This document shows positions 7,503 through 13,431 of a stretch of 17,869 nucleotides of DNA, in pieces. This DNA comes from CAZMVU01 sp964569295 (GTDB taxonomy: Bacteria > Hydrogenedentota > Hydrogenedentia > Hydrogenedentales > JAGMZX01), in NCBI GenBank assembly GCA_964569295.1, contig CAZMVU010000090.1, positions 1 to 17,869 of the forward strand. The letters run 5' to 3'. A program made the position numbers and the translations under genes. Under the pieces are notes generated by a model. That model was not told where the DNA came from. It saw only the letters and a list, made by a program, of their open reading frames with translations, and did not search any database. The stretch's first letter is position 1. Every line of letters starts with the position of its first letter.

Positions 7503-7537
7503 GCCGCAAACAAAAGGACTGTCCCTCTGTTTGCGGC
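7503..7537. repeat. Palindromic element with GGGACAG core inside the GH95 signal-peptide region
   Basis: GCCGCAAACA (7503-7512) and TGTTTGCGGC (7528-7537) pair perfectly. The loop, read on the minus strand, is GAGGGACAGTCCTTT. The GGGACAG core is shared with the palindromes at 152-216 and 1487-1551. It supplies the odd residues VPQTEGQSFC at the N-terminus of the remnant. Confidence 0.7.
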
Positions 7538-7582
7538 ACGCTCAGTAATAGGCGATCTCGGTAGCACTGCGCCCTATTCATC

Positions 7583-8497
7583 TTACTTGATTCCGTGCTG
7601 CTGTTTGGCGGCCTTGACGGTGTTCTTCAGCAGCATGGTAATCGTCATCGGCCCCACGCCGCCCGGTACAGGCGTGATGGCCTTCGCCTTGTTCGACACA
7701 TTCTTGAAGTCCACGTCCCCCACGAGGCGGTAGCCGCGTTTCTTCGAGCGGTCTTCGACGCGGTTGGTACCGACATCGATGACGACGGCGCCTTCCTTCA
7801 CCATGCGCGCCTTCACGAAGTTGGCCACGCCCATGGCCGCCACGAGCACATCGGCCTGCTGGGTGATCTTGGCAATGTTCTTCGTGCGCGAATGACACAC
7901 CGTCACCGTGGCGTTGGCGCCGGCGGCTTTCTGCATGAGCAGGGCCGCGAGCGGTTTGCCCACGATGTTCGAGCGCCCCACAATGACCACATGCTTCCCG
8001 GCCGGGTCGTTGCCGCTGTGCAGGAGTAGCTGCTGGATGCCCGCGGGCGTGCATGAGGCGAGCGTGTCGTCGCCAGCGAGGAGCTTGCCCACGTTGACCG
8101 GGTGGAAGCCGTCGACGTCCTTGGCCGGGTCGATGGCATGGAGGACCTTGCTGCTGTCGATCTGCGGCGGCAGGGGCATCTGCACGAGGATGCCGTGTAC
8201 GGCGGGATCGGCGTTGAGCTTGCCGAGCAGGTTCATGAGGCGCCGCTCAGTGCAGTTCGCCGGCAGATCGTGGGCATAGGAATTGATGCCCATCTCGACA
8301 CAGGTCTTGCGCTTCATGCGCACATAGACCTGGCTCGCCGGGTCTTCGCCCACCAGCACCACGGCCAGCCCCGGCGTGACACCTTTTTGGCTCAGTTGCG
8401 CAATGTCCGCGCCGAGTTCCGCGCGGATTGCCTGCGCCACCGCTTTGCCGTCGATGAGTTTGGCGGTCTTTTTCGGGGTGCGTCGCGTGGTTGCCAT
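7583..8497 (-). CDS. folD: Bifunctional methylenetetrahydrofolate dehydrogenase/methenyltetrahydrofolate cyclohydrolase
   Basis: This is a 304-aa protein, close to the usual length of about 285-300. It starts at ATG 8497; AGGAG is 12 nt upstream and AAAAGG is closer. It interconverts 5,10-methylene-, methenyl- and 10-formyl-tetrahydrofolate in the cytoplasm. Visible marks are LIDGKAVAQAIRAEL, the catalytic YVRMK (Tyr58, Lys62), GILVQMPLP (Gln106), AKDVDGFHPVNVG (Asp127 and Asp129), the dinucleotide-binding GRSNIVGKP (174-182) and the C-terminal TPVPGGVGPMTITML. The N-terminal tail ATTRRTPKK is basic and longer than in most relatives. The gene stands alone: the GH95 remnant begins 1 nt downstream and the upstream neighbour is divergent. 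Confidence 0.97.
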   Translation of the reverse strand: MATTRRTPKKTAKLIDGKAVAQAIRAELGADIAQLSQKGVTPGLAVVLVGEDPASQVYVRMKRKTCVEMGINSYAHDLPANCTERRLMNLLGKLNADPAVHGILVQMPLPPQIDSSKVLHAIDPAKDVDGFHPVNVGKLLAGDDTLASCTPAGIQQLLLHSGNDPAGKHVVIVGRSNIVGKPLAALLMQKAAGANATVTVCHSRTKNIAKITQQADVLVAAMGVANFVKARMVKEGAVVIDVGTNRVEDRSKKRGYRLVGDVDFKNVSNKAKAITPVPGGVGPMTITMLLKNTVKAAKQQHGIK

Positions 8498-8544
8498 GGC
8501 GCCTTTTCTCTCCTGCGGGTTGGTTGGGTAGCAGTATGCGCGGT

Positions 8545-8573
8545 ATTGTACCCAAGCACGGCGAACCATGTAA
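8545..8573 (-). promoter_or_regulatory. Predicted promoter of folD
   Basis: On the minus strand, TTACAT (8573-8568), a 17-nt spacer and TACAAT (8550-8545) form a good sigma70-type promoter. The leader would be about 40 nt. The rest of the 290-nt gap before the next gene holds a G8 run (8621-8628) but no gene I can support. Confidence 0.5.
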
Positions 8574-8787
8574 ATCGGCCCGGCGCCGGAAGAACGCGTA
8601 GCTGGTGAGACGGCGGGATCGGGGGGGGAGGTCAAATAGTTCAAGCTGGGCTGCGCCCGGCCAAGCGGTGCGCGGTAGCGTGTCCAAGCCGCGTTTCTTG
8701 TAGTAAGATGCACGGAGCGGGCCTGCGGGTGTTATCCGCGCCGGTTCTGCGATTCAATTACAGCGCAAAATACGCGGAGAACGTCTC

Positions 8788-9573
8788 ATGCGTCATCCAA
8801 TGCTTGCCATGATGCTGGTATTTGCAGTCCTGCCGTTCGCTGTGCAGGCGGAAACGATAACTTGCCCCGGCGCGTATGGCGGGCATTTGCAGGGTATCGC
8901 GGTCGATGATGCCGGCGACATCTACTGGTCGTTTACGGTCGCCCTCGTGAAGACGGACGGGACGGGTGTGCTGCTGAAGGAGGTCGCCGTACCCGATCAC
9001 CATGGCGATTTGTGGGCAGGGGACGGTATGGTTTATGTGGCGGTGAACCTGGGCAAATTCAACCAGGAGCCTGGACAGGCAGACTCGTGGATCTACGCCT
9101 ACAACGCCGATGATCTCGTGCTCGCCTGGAAGAAGAAGGTCCCCGAGGTGGTGCATGGTGCGGGCGGACTCGCCAGGCAGGCAGGCCGTTTCTTCGTCGT
9201 GGGGGGGCTGCCCGCGGGATACGACGAAAACTATGTCTACGAGTACGACGCCGATTGCGCCTTTGTAAAGCGGCATGTGCTCGACAGCGGCTACACCCAT
9301 CTCGGCATACAAACCGCCGCCTATGCGGATGGTGTGTGGTGGTTCGGGTGCTATGGTGCGCCGAAGGTGACCTTGCAGGCGAATGACGAGCTGGATTTCC
9401 AGCGGAAGTTTGCATTCGATTGCGCACTCGGCATTGCGCCCCTGCCGGAAGGACGGTTTCTCATCGGCCGCGGCGCCCGCGACGATGAACGCCAACACAC
9501 GGGCAAGGCCATTGTCGCGACGCGCGACGAGGCGGGCATGTTCAAGGTGGCCGGGGACGAAGCCGGCCAATAG
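8788..9573 (+). CDS. Secreted propeller-like protein of unknown function
   Basis: This is a 261-aa protein with a clear signal peptide (MRHPMLAMMLVFAVLPFAVQA, cut before Glu22) and GGAGA about 8 nt before the ATG. The mature part is rich in Tyr, Trp, Gly and Asp and shows blade-like strings such as GIAVDDAGDIYWSF, VALVKTDGTG, DSWIYAYNADDLVLAWKK and TAAYADGVWWFGCYG. These resemble NHL, SMP-30 or YncE-type beta-propellers, though only about four blades could fit and no catalytic residues stand out. Three mature Cys (about residues 26, 152 and 190) could include a disulfide. Substrate and role are unknown. It is a single-gene unit ended by the terminator at 9598, with no coding link to its neighbours. 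Confidence 0.78.
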   Translation: MRHPMLAMMLVFAVLPFAVQAETITCPGAYGGHLQGIAVDDAGDIYWSFTVALVKTDGTGVLLKEVAVPDHHGDLWAGDGMVYVAVNLGKFNQEPGQADSWIYAYNADDLVLAWKKKVPEVVHGAGGLARQAGRFFVVGGLPAGYDENYVYEYDADCAFVKRHVLDSGYTHLGIQTAAYADGVWWFGCYGAPKVTLQANDELDFQRKFAFDCALGIAPLPEGRFLIGRGARDDERQHTGKAIVATRDEAGMFKVAGDEAGQ

Positions 9574-9597
9574 CCAACGGGGACGGCCAAGCAGCAG

Positions 9598-9638
9598 CGC
9601 GGGGCGCCTGGCCGGTACCAGACGCCCCGCGTTTCTAT
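9598..9638 (+). terminator. Strong GC-rich terminator hairpin
   Basis: CGCGGGGCGCCTGG (9598-9611) and CCAGACGCCCCGCG (9618-9631) pair with one mismatch and are followed by TTTCTATT. It ends the secreted protein gene 25 nt downstream. It also lies between two convergent genes and may slow transcription from the other side, where the T-run is absent. Confidence 0.75.
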
Positions 9639-9658
9639 TCGTGTCAGGGGGCCACGGG

Positions 9659-11947
9659 CTAAGGCTGCTGCCCCTGCATCCAACGCTCCACGTCGAACAT
9701 GCCGGGATGGAAGCCGTCTTCCGATCCGTCCTCGACATAGTACGCGTTGTTCGGCGAGTTGAAGAACTGAATCGTGCGCAGCAGCTCCGACAAATCAATC
9801 AGCCAGTCGTTGTTCAAGTAGTCGCTGTCATGGGGCGGACAATCGCCGCCGCCGCTGCCCGGCGCGTAGCCATCTTCCGTGCCGTCGCCACACTGCAAAC
9901 CGCCTGCATTGAAGAACTGGATGATCCGCAACAACTCGGAAAGGTTGATGCTCCAGTCGCTGTCGGAGTCGGCCGAGTGGCACCATTCGGAGCTATGTCC
10001 CCGGCCGAGCGGGGTGACCACCACGGGGGTCTCTTGCTCGGGGCCGTCGCTCACGCGGTACAGGGCCAGCCCGCTAAGCGCGGCGACACCCTCGGCCACC
10101 TCGGGCACTTCGACCGTGTAACGGACGCGCACGGGGGACACAGGTATATCGACCCACACAAACTCGATGGTTCCCGTTTCACCGGGCGCCGGCCGGACTG
10201 CCGCACCTGCGGCGCTCACGGTCATACCGAACGCCCAGCCTTCGGGCAGGGTCTCCTGCAGGCCCAGGGCGGAGATGGGGGTATCGCGCCGCGCGCGCAG
10301 CGTCGTCGTGACCATCACTTCGCCACCAGGGGTAAAGTGGCCATTGCCCCCAGCCATCCGGCGCAAGGTGAGGCCGGCCCCGCCGCTCACCGGGTTCTGG
10401 TCATCGCCGCCATACCCATCGCCTGCCAGGATCGCCTCGAGCTCGGGAATGGTGAGCCGCCCGTCGTCATCCGTGTCGAGCAGCCCAAAGGCATCCGTGA
10501 CGCCGGCCGGCAGCAGCTCGTCGGCCAAGCCATCGAAGTCCGCCACGGTAATCGCACCGTCCTGGTTGGCATCGAGCAAGCCGAACAAACGCAACAGCGA
10601 CTGAGCCGCACCAATCGGCGGCGGTTCTTCGCCCTCGCCCTCGCCTTCGCCTTCGCCCTCGCCTTCCGCCGGCGGCCCATCGTAGTCGTGGCAGTTCACG
10701 ACGCCGTCGCCGTTCGTATCGAACTGGGCGAACTGGTCTTCCGTGATGTGTGCGGCCACTTCGTCGTAGGTAATCGCGCCGTCATCATTCACATCGATGT
10801 AATCCAGCAGCCCCAGGCTTTCGACCAGCGGCAGCAGGGGCCGCAACTCGTCAAGCGTGACCACGCCGTCGCCGTTGGTGTCGACGAAGGAGAGGTCGCC
10901 GTCCGTGATCGGCGGGTACACGGCCTGCACCTCGGCCAGCGTGACTTCCCCGTTCTCGTCCGTGTCGATCAATGCAAACGCACGCTCGACCACCGGCCAT
11001 AGCGGCAGCGGACAATCCTCGCCCTCTCCTTCGCCCTCTCCTTCGCCTTCACCCGGTGGTGGCGTTGGCGGGACAACCTGAAGGTCTTCGCAATCAAAGA
11101 CGCCATTGTCGTTCAGGTCAATCTCAGCGAACTCTGCCTCCGACAGGAAATCGGCCACCTCGTCAAACGAGATGAGGAAATCGCCGTTGGTGTCAATGAC
11201 GCCAATCGAATCAAAATCCCCCACAAGGGGAATCACCGCGTCGAGAACATCATGTGCTTCAGAGAGCCACATTGCGCCATCGCCGTCTGCATCGGCCAGC
11301 GAGATGATCAATGGCACGTAGTCCTCGAGCGGGTTCAGGTCCATGGCGGCCAACTCATTCGCCGTTACCCGGGCATCGCCATTGGTGTCCAGCAGAACAA
11401 ACAGCGATGGGATGAAGACATGCAAGTCGTCCGGCAGCGGGCAGGGCGCCTCGCCCTCGCCCTCGCCTTCGCCCTCGCCTTCGCCTTCGCCTTCGCCTTC
11501 CGCGGGCGGCGGGCCGATGTCTTCGCAGTCGATGACCCCGTTGCCGTTGAGGTCCAGGGCGTCAAATTGGTCGCGCGACACGTATTCGCTGACTTCTTCG
11601 TAGGCGATAAGCCCATCGCCGTTCACATCGACCTCACCCAGCACGTCCGGCGGCAGGAGGCCGAGGAACGGCTGGACTTCCGCAAGCGTCACGATCCCGT
11701 CGCCGTTGGCGTCCACCATACCGAAGATATCGTCCGGGTCGATGGGCAGGGGTCCGAATTGATCGAGCAGGGCGTTCAGTTCCTCGAGGGAATAGCCGCC
11801 ATCGCCGTTGGTGTCGAACATGGGCCAGATGGCTTCGAGCAGCACAGCCGGGTCGCCGGGCAGCGGACAGGGTGTCTCGTCAGCCACGGCGGGACTGCCG
11901 ACAACCAGCGCCAACACGCCGCATAGAATCAGGCTATAGTATCTCAT
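9659..11947 (-). CDS. Secreted multi-EF-hand protein with Glu-Gly linkers and C-terminal double SELLR module
   Basis: This is a 762-aa protein. Residues 1-22 form a signal peptide (MRYYSLILCGVLALVVGSPAVA); the start at 11947 is chosen for this and for the promoter upstream, since the ribosome site is weak. Fourteen EF-hand loops of D-x-[ND]-x-[DN]-G type occur in groups of four, four, four and two, starting at about residues 45, 79, 107, 132; 187, 219, 252, 277; 328, 356, 385, 410; 459, 491. Glu-Gly dipeptide linkers at 150-166, 300-310 and 428-441 separate the groups, and the first three groups each end in NGVxxCxD or a close variant. Residues 525-650 are a predicted beta-sandwich (FTPGGEVMVTTTL, ETLPEGWAF). 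Residues 655-750 are two SELLR modules, DSDSDWSINLSELLRIIQFFN and NDWLIDLSELLRTIQFFN. It probably binds many calcium ions outside the cell; no catalytic domain is seen. The SELLR module is shared with the cohesin protein at 14741. Confidence 0.85.
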   Translation of the reverse strand: MRYYSLILCGVLALVVGSPAVADETPCPLPGDPAVLLEAIWPMFDTNGDGGYSLEELNALLDQFGPLPIDPDDIFGMVDANGDGIVTLAEVQPFLGLLPPDVLGEVDVNGDGLIAYEEVSEYVSRDQFDALDLNGNGVIDCEDIGPPPAEGEGEGEGEGEGEGEGEAPCPLPDDLHVFIPSLFVLLDTNGDARVTANELAAMDLNPLEDYVPLIISLADADGDGAMWLSEAHDVLDAVIPLVGDFDSIGVIDTNGDFLISFDEVADFLSEAEFAEIDLNDNGVFDCEDLQVVPPTPPPGEGEGEGEGEGEDCPLPLWPVVERAFALIDTDENGEVTLAEVQAVYPPITDGDLSFVDTNGDGVVTLDELRPLLPLVESLGLLDYIDVNDDGAITYDEVAAHITEDQFAQFDTNGDGVVNCHDYDGPPAEGEGEGEGEGEGEEPPPIGAAQSLLRLFGLLDANQDGAITVADFDGLADELLPAGVTDAFGLLDTDDDGRLTIPELEAILAGDGYGGDDQNPVSGGAGLTLRRMAGGNGHFTPGGEVMVTTTLRARRDTPISALGLQETLPEGWAFGMTVSAAGAAVRPAPGETGTIEFVWVDIPVSPVRVRYTVEVPEVAEGVAALSGLALYRVSDGPEQETPVVVTPLGRGHSSEWCHSADSDSDWSINLSELLRIIQFFNAGGLQCGDGTEDGYAPGSGGGDCPPHDSDYLNNDWLIDLSELLRTIQFFNSPNNAYYVEDGSEDGFHPGMFDVERWMQGQQP
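10625..10666 (-). repeat. Hexanucleotide (Glu-Gly) tract 3
   Basis: About seven GAGGGC/GAAGGC-type units encode the third EG linker (residues 428-441) of the EF-hand protein. Confidence 0.9.
11018..11050 (-). repeat. Hexanucleotide (Glu-Gly) tract 2
   Basis: About five GAAGGX-GAGGGC units, with GGA and GGC glycine codons mixed, encode the second EG linker (residues 300-310). The codon pattern differs from tracts 1 and 3. Confidence 0.9.
11450..11500 (-). repeat. Hexanucleotide (Glu-Gly) tract 1
   Basis: About eight GAAGGC/GAGGGC units encode the first EG linker (residues 150-166). It is the longest of the three and could gain or lose units by slippage. Confidence 0.9.
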
Positions 11948-11982
11948 GGCTTCTTTCTTTCCCTGCTGGGGACAACGGCTGG

Positions 11983-12011
11983 AAGATAATGCGTTCACCG
12001 CGTACCCGCAA
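11983..12011 (-). promoter_or_regulatory. Predicted promoter of the EF-hand protein gene
   Basis: On the minus strand, TTGCGG (12011-12006), a 17-nt spacer and TATCTT (11988-11983) precede the start by about 35 nt. Just upstream lies a perfect small hairpin, CCTCCG-GTT-CGGAGG (12024-12038), which could be an operator or the end of the preceding dockerin transcript. The rest of the 208-nt gap up to 12156 shows nothing else. Confidence 0.45.
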
Positions 12012-12155
12012 CCTTGTGGAAATCCTCCGGTTCGGAGGTACTACCTGCACTTCGCGTTTGAAATCGGTCTGCCGCCGAACAGCAGGCTCGCCGGTTCTCC
12101 AACAGATTCCCCTACCCCTCCCATAAGGGCAGGCCAGCCGCGAGCCGGGGAGCCT

Positions 12156-12656
12156 TCAGGCGGCAACTGGACACACTGCGCCTGTGCGGGGAGGTGCGTT
12201 CGGCGTGAGCCTTTGGGTATACCGTTCCCGACGCGCGGATCGTTGCCGCTTGGGAACGCTGCGGGCACGGAGCGCCGCGGTTGTCACACGCTTCCCCGGC
12301 GTGATAGGACGAATCTGGGGCACACCGGCCGGAATCGCCGGCGGCCATACACGGGCCAGCACCACCGCTTCCTGGTGATCCTGGCGTTGGGGATGTTCTT
12401 CGGGGTGGGTAGCACGCGCCTGCCCGAGCGCACATTGGAAGTCGAGCACATCAACCCGGCCGTCCTGGTTGACATCGGCGCGCGGATCATCGCTCTCGCC
12501 GGCAAGTACGCGCGCCACAATGAGTTGCAGATCGCGCACATCCACAGTGCCGTCGCCGTTGGCATCGCCCACCGCGTCCGTACGGCCGGGCACACTCAAC
12601 CCGGCCGCGGCAAGCAACACGGCCGCCAACAAGAGCGCTGTTACAGAACGGAACAT
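12156..12656 (-). CDS. Small secreted dockerin protein A
   Basis: This is a 166-aa protein. Residues 1-27 form a signal peptide (MFRSVTALLLAAVLLAAAGLSV). A two-repeat type I-like dockerin follows at once: GDANGDGTVDVRDLQLIVARVL (Asp31, Asn33, Asp35, Asp42) and ADVNQDGRVDVLDFQCALGQA (Asp61, Asn63, Asp65, Asp72). Each loop has the D-x-N-x-D spacing and an Asp at position 12. The remaining 80 residues are low-complexity, rich in Arg, Pro and Ala, and match nothing I know, so the last part of the frame may not be conserved. The start was chosen because AGGGATGG lies upstream and a strong promoter places the transcript start near 12683; ATG 12668 would add four residues. Dockerins bind cohesins through calcium, and three cohesin genes follow nearby. 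Its dockerin resembles that of the divergent gene at 12813. Confidence 0.78.
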   Translation of the reverse strand: MFRSVTALLLAAVLLAAAGLSVPGRTDAVGDANGDGTVDVRDLQLIVARVLAGESDDPRADVNQDGRVDVLDFQCALGQARATHPEEHPQRQDHQEAVVLARVWPPAIPAGVPQIRPITPGKRVTTAALRARSVPKRQRSARRERYTQRLTPNAPPRTGAVCPVAA

Positions 12657-12689
12657 ACGGTTCACCATCCCTATTCGCAACTGATTGCA

Positions 12690-12717
12690 GTGTAGCACAA
12701 GCGCGGCGGGCTGTCAA
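12690..12717 (-). promoter_or_regulatory. Strong predicted sigma70 promoter of dockerin gene A
   Basis: On the minus strand, a perfect TTGACA (12717-12712), a 17-nt spacer and TACACT (12695-12690) are close to consensus. The transcript would start near 12683. This is the best promoter match in the window. Confidence 0.7.
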
Positions 12718-12757
12718 TTCCTTGTATAGTACAGGATCCGAATCTGGGGCCGGGCCA

Positions 12758-12786
12758 TTGCATTCTGACAAGGCCTGTGCTAAAGT
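12758..12786 (+). promoter_or_regulatory. Predicted promoter of dockerin gene B
   Basis: TTGCAT (12758-12763), a 17-nt spacer and TAAAGT (12781-12786) lie in the divergent intergenic region. The transcript would start near 12793, 20 nt before the GTG at 12813, which leaves room for the AAGGGGA ribosome site. Confidence 0.5.
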
Positions 12787-12812
12787 CAAACTGGATGTAT
12801 AAGGGGAAGACT

Positions 12813-13286
12813 GTGCGTGTGTATTGCGTAATAATCGGGATTTGCGTGGCGGCCGCCAGCGCGTCGCTGCCACTGCCGTGGCCCGGGGCGGAACCCGTCG
12901 CTGGCGACGTCAATGGCGATGGCACGGTCGACATACGCGACCTGCAAGTCGTCATCGCCGCCGTGTTCAGCGGAGGGGCGCCGTCCGCTGCGGATGTAAA
13001 CAGCGATGGCACGGTGGATGTGCGCGATTATCAGTTTCTCCTGGCACGCACCCGGGACCCGGGTGCCCGGGCGCCGCTGCCCGCGCCGCCCCACACCGGG
13101 GAACGGGCCACACCGCCTCTGCCTGCCCCCACACTCTGTCCTCCTCGGTCCATCACGGCCCCCACACCGGCAGCGCCGCATCGGGCGCGGGGGGGCGCCG
13201 GCCGCCAGGAACGCGCGGCGGTGGTACATGCCGCGCGTTGTGCGCGTTATGTGTACAACCTAACCCCCCATGCCCCGCCAGCCTGA
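12813..13286 (+). CDS. Small secreted dockerin protein B
   Basis: This is a 157-aa protein. GTG 12813 is chosen over earlier in-frame starts because AAGGGGA lies 5-6 nt upstream and it gives a clean signal peptide (MRVYCVIIGICVAAASA). The dockerin follows: GDVNGDGTVDIRDLQVVIAAVF (Asp32, Asn34, Asp36, Asp43) and ADVNSDGTVDVRDYQFLLART (Asp61, Asn63, Asp65, Asp72). From residue 81 the sequence becomes Pro/Ala/Arg-rich without recognisable structure, starting exactly at a 19-nt palindrome (13048-13066). The layout, signal peptide then dockerin then an unstructured tail, mirrors dockerin protein A on the opposite strand, so the two probably arose by duplication with inversion. It likely docks to the cohesins encoded downstream; this is inferred from domain type alone. 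Confidence 0.75.
   Translation: MRVYCVIIGICVAAASASLPLPWPGAEPVAGDVNGDGTVDIRDLQVVIAAVFSGGAPSAADVNSDGTVDVRDYQFLLARTRDPGARAPLPAPPHTGERATPPLPAPTLCPPRSITAPTPAAPHRARGGAGRQERAAVVHAARCARYVYNLTPHAPPA
13048..13066. repeat. 19-nt near-perfect palindrome at the dockerin B boundary
   Basis: GCACCCGGG, a single A, then CCCGGGTGC. It lies at the codons just after the second dockerin helix, inside dockerin gene B. Confidence 0.7.
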
Positions 13287-13431
13287 GGGGAGGGGTATGC
13301 GCTGCCGGCGCGAAGCTGCGACGCAACGCGCTGCCGCAAGCCGTGCCCGCCCTTGTTGCGTGTGCAATTATGCGACCAATGAAACGTGCGGTTTTCATCC
13401 CGTACGCTGGCTTAAAGGAGTCCAACCGATC

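Larger units (their letters stand above)
6661..7581 (-). pseudogene. Truncated GH95-type glycoside hydrolase, N-terminal domain only
   Basis: The open frame of 306 aa matches the start of alpha-L-fucosidase-type (GH95) enzymes: LRYETPAHRWDEAFPLGNGLLGALVWDDG, then LTISLDRTDLWD and a beta-sandwich-like stretch to about GFQFAVYAAWRED. Full GH95 enzymes are about 750-850 aa, and the catalytic (alpha/alpha)6 barrel is entirely missing. The last ~45 codons run through a 12-bp perfect palindrome and then antisense into the 3' end of the NagB-like gene, so they are not family sequence. The signal-peptide region (LRLLVLAALLCTQAAAD) is also interrupted upstream by another palindrome at 7503-7537. The start lies 1 nt after the folD stop with no good ribosome site. 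I read it as a decayed remnant; a functional lone domain is possible but unlikely. Confidence 0.75.

Noticed and set aside
9383..11002. Plus-strand open frame of 539 codons opposite the EF-hand protein
   Set aside because: It starts inside the secreted protein gene, crosses the terminator at 9598, and mirrors the repeats of the EF-hand gene, including ALAFAFALAF-like runs from the EG tracts.
12041..12435. Small minus-strand frames between the EF-hand gene and dockerin gene A
   Set aside because: They have no ribosome site or recognisable domain and overlap the tail of dockerin gene A in another frame.
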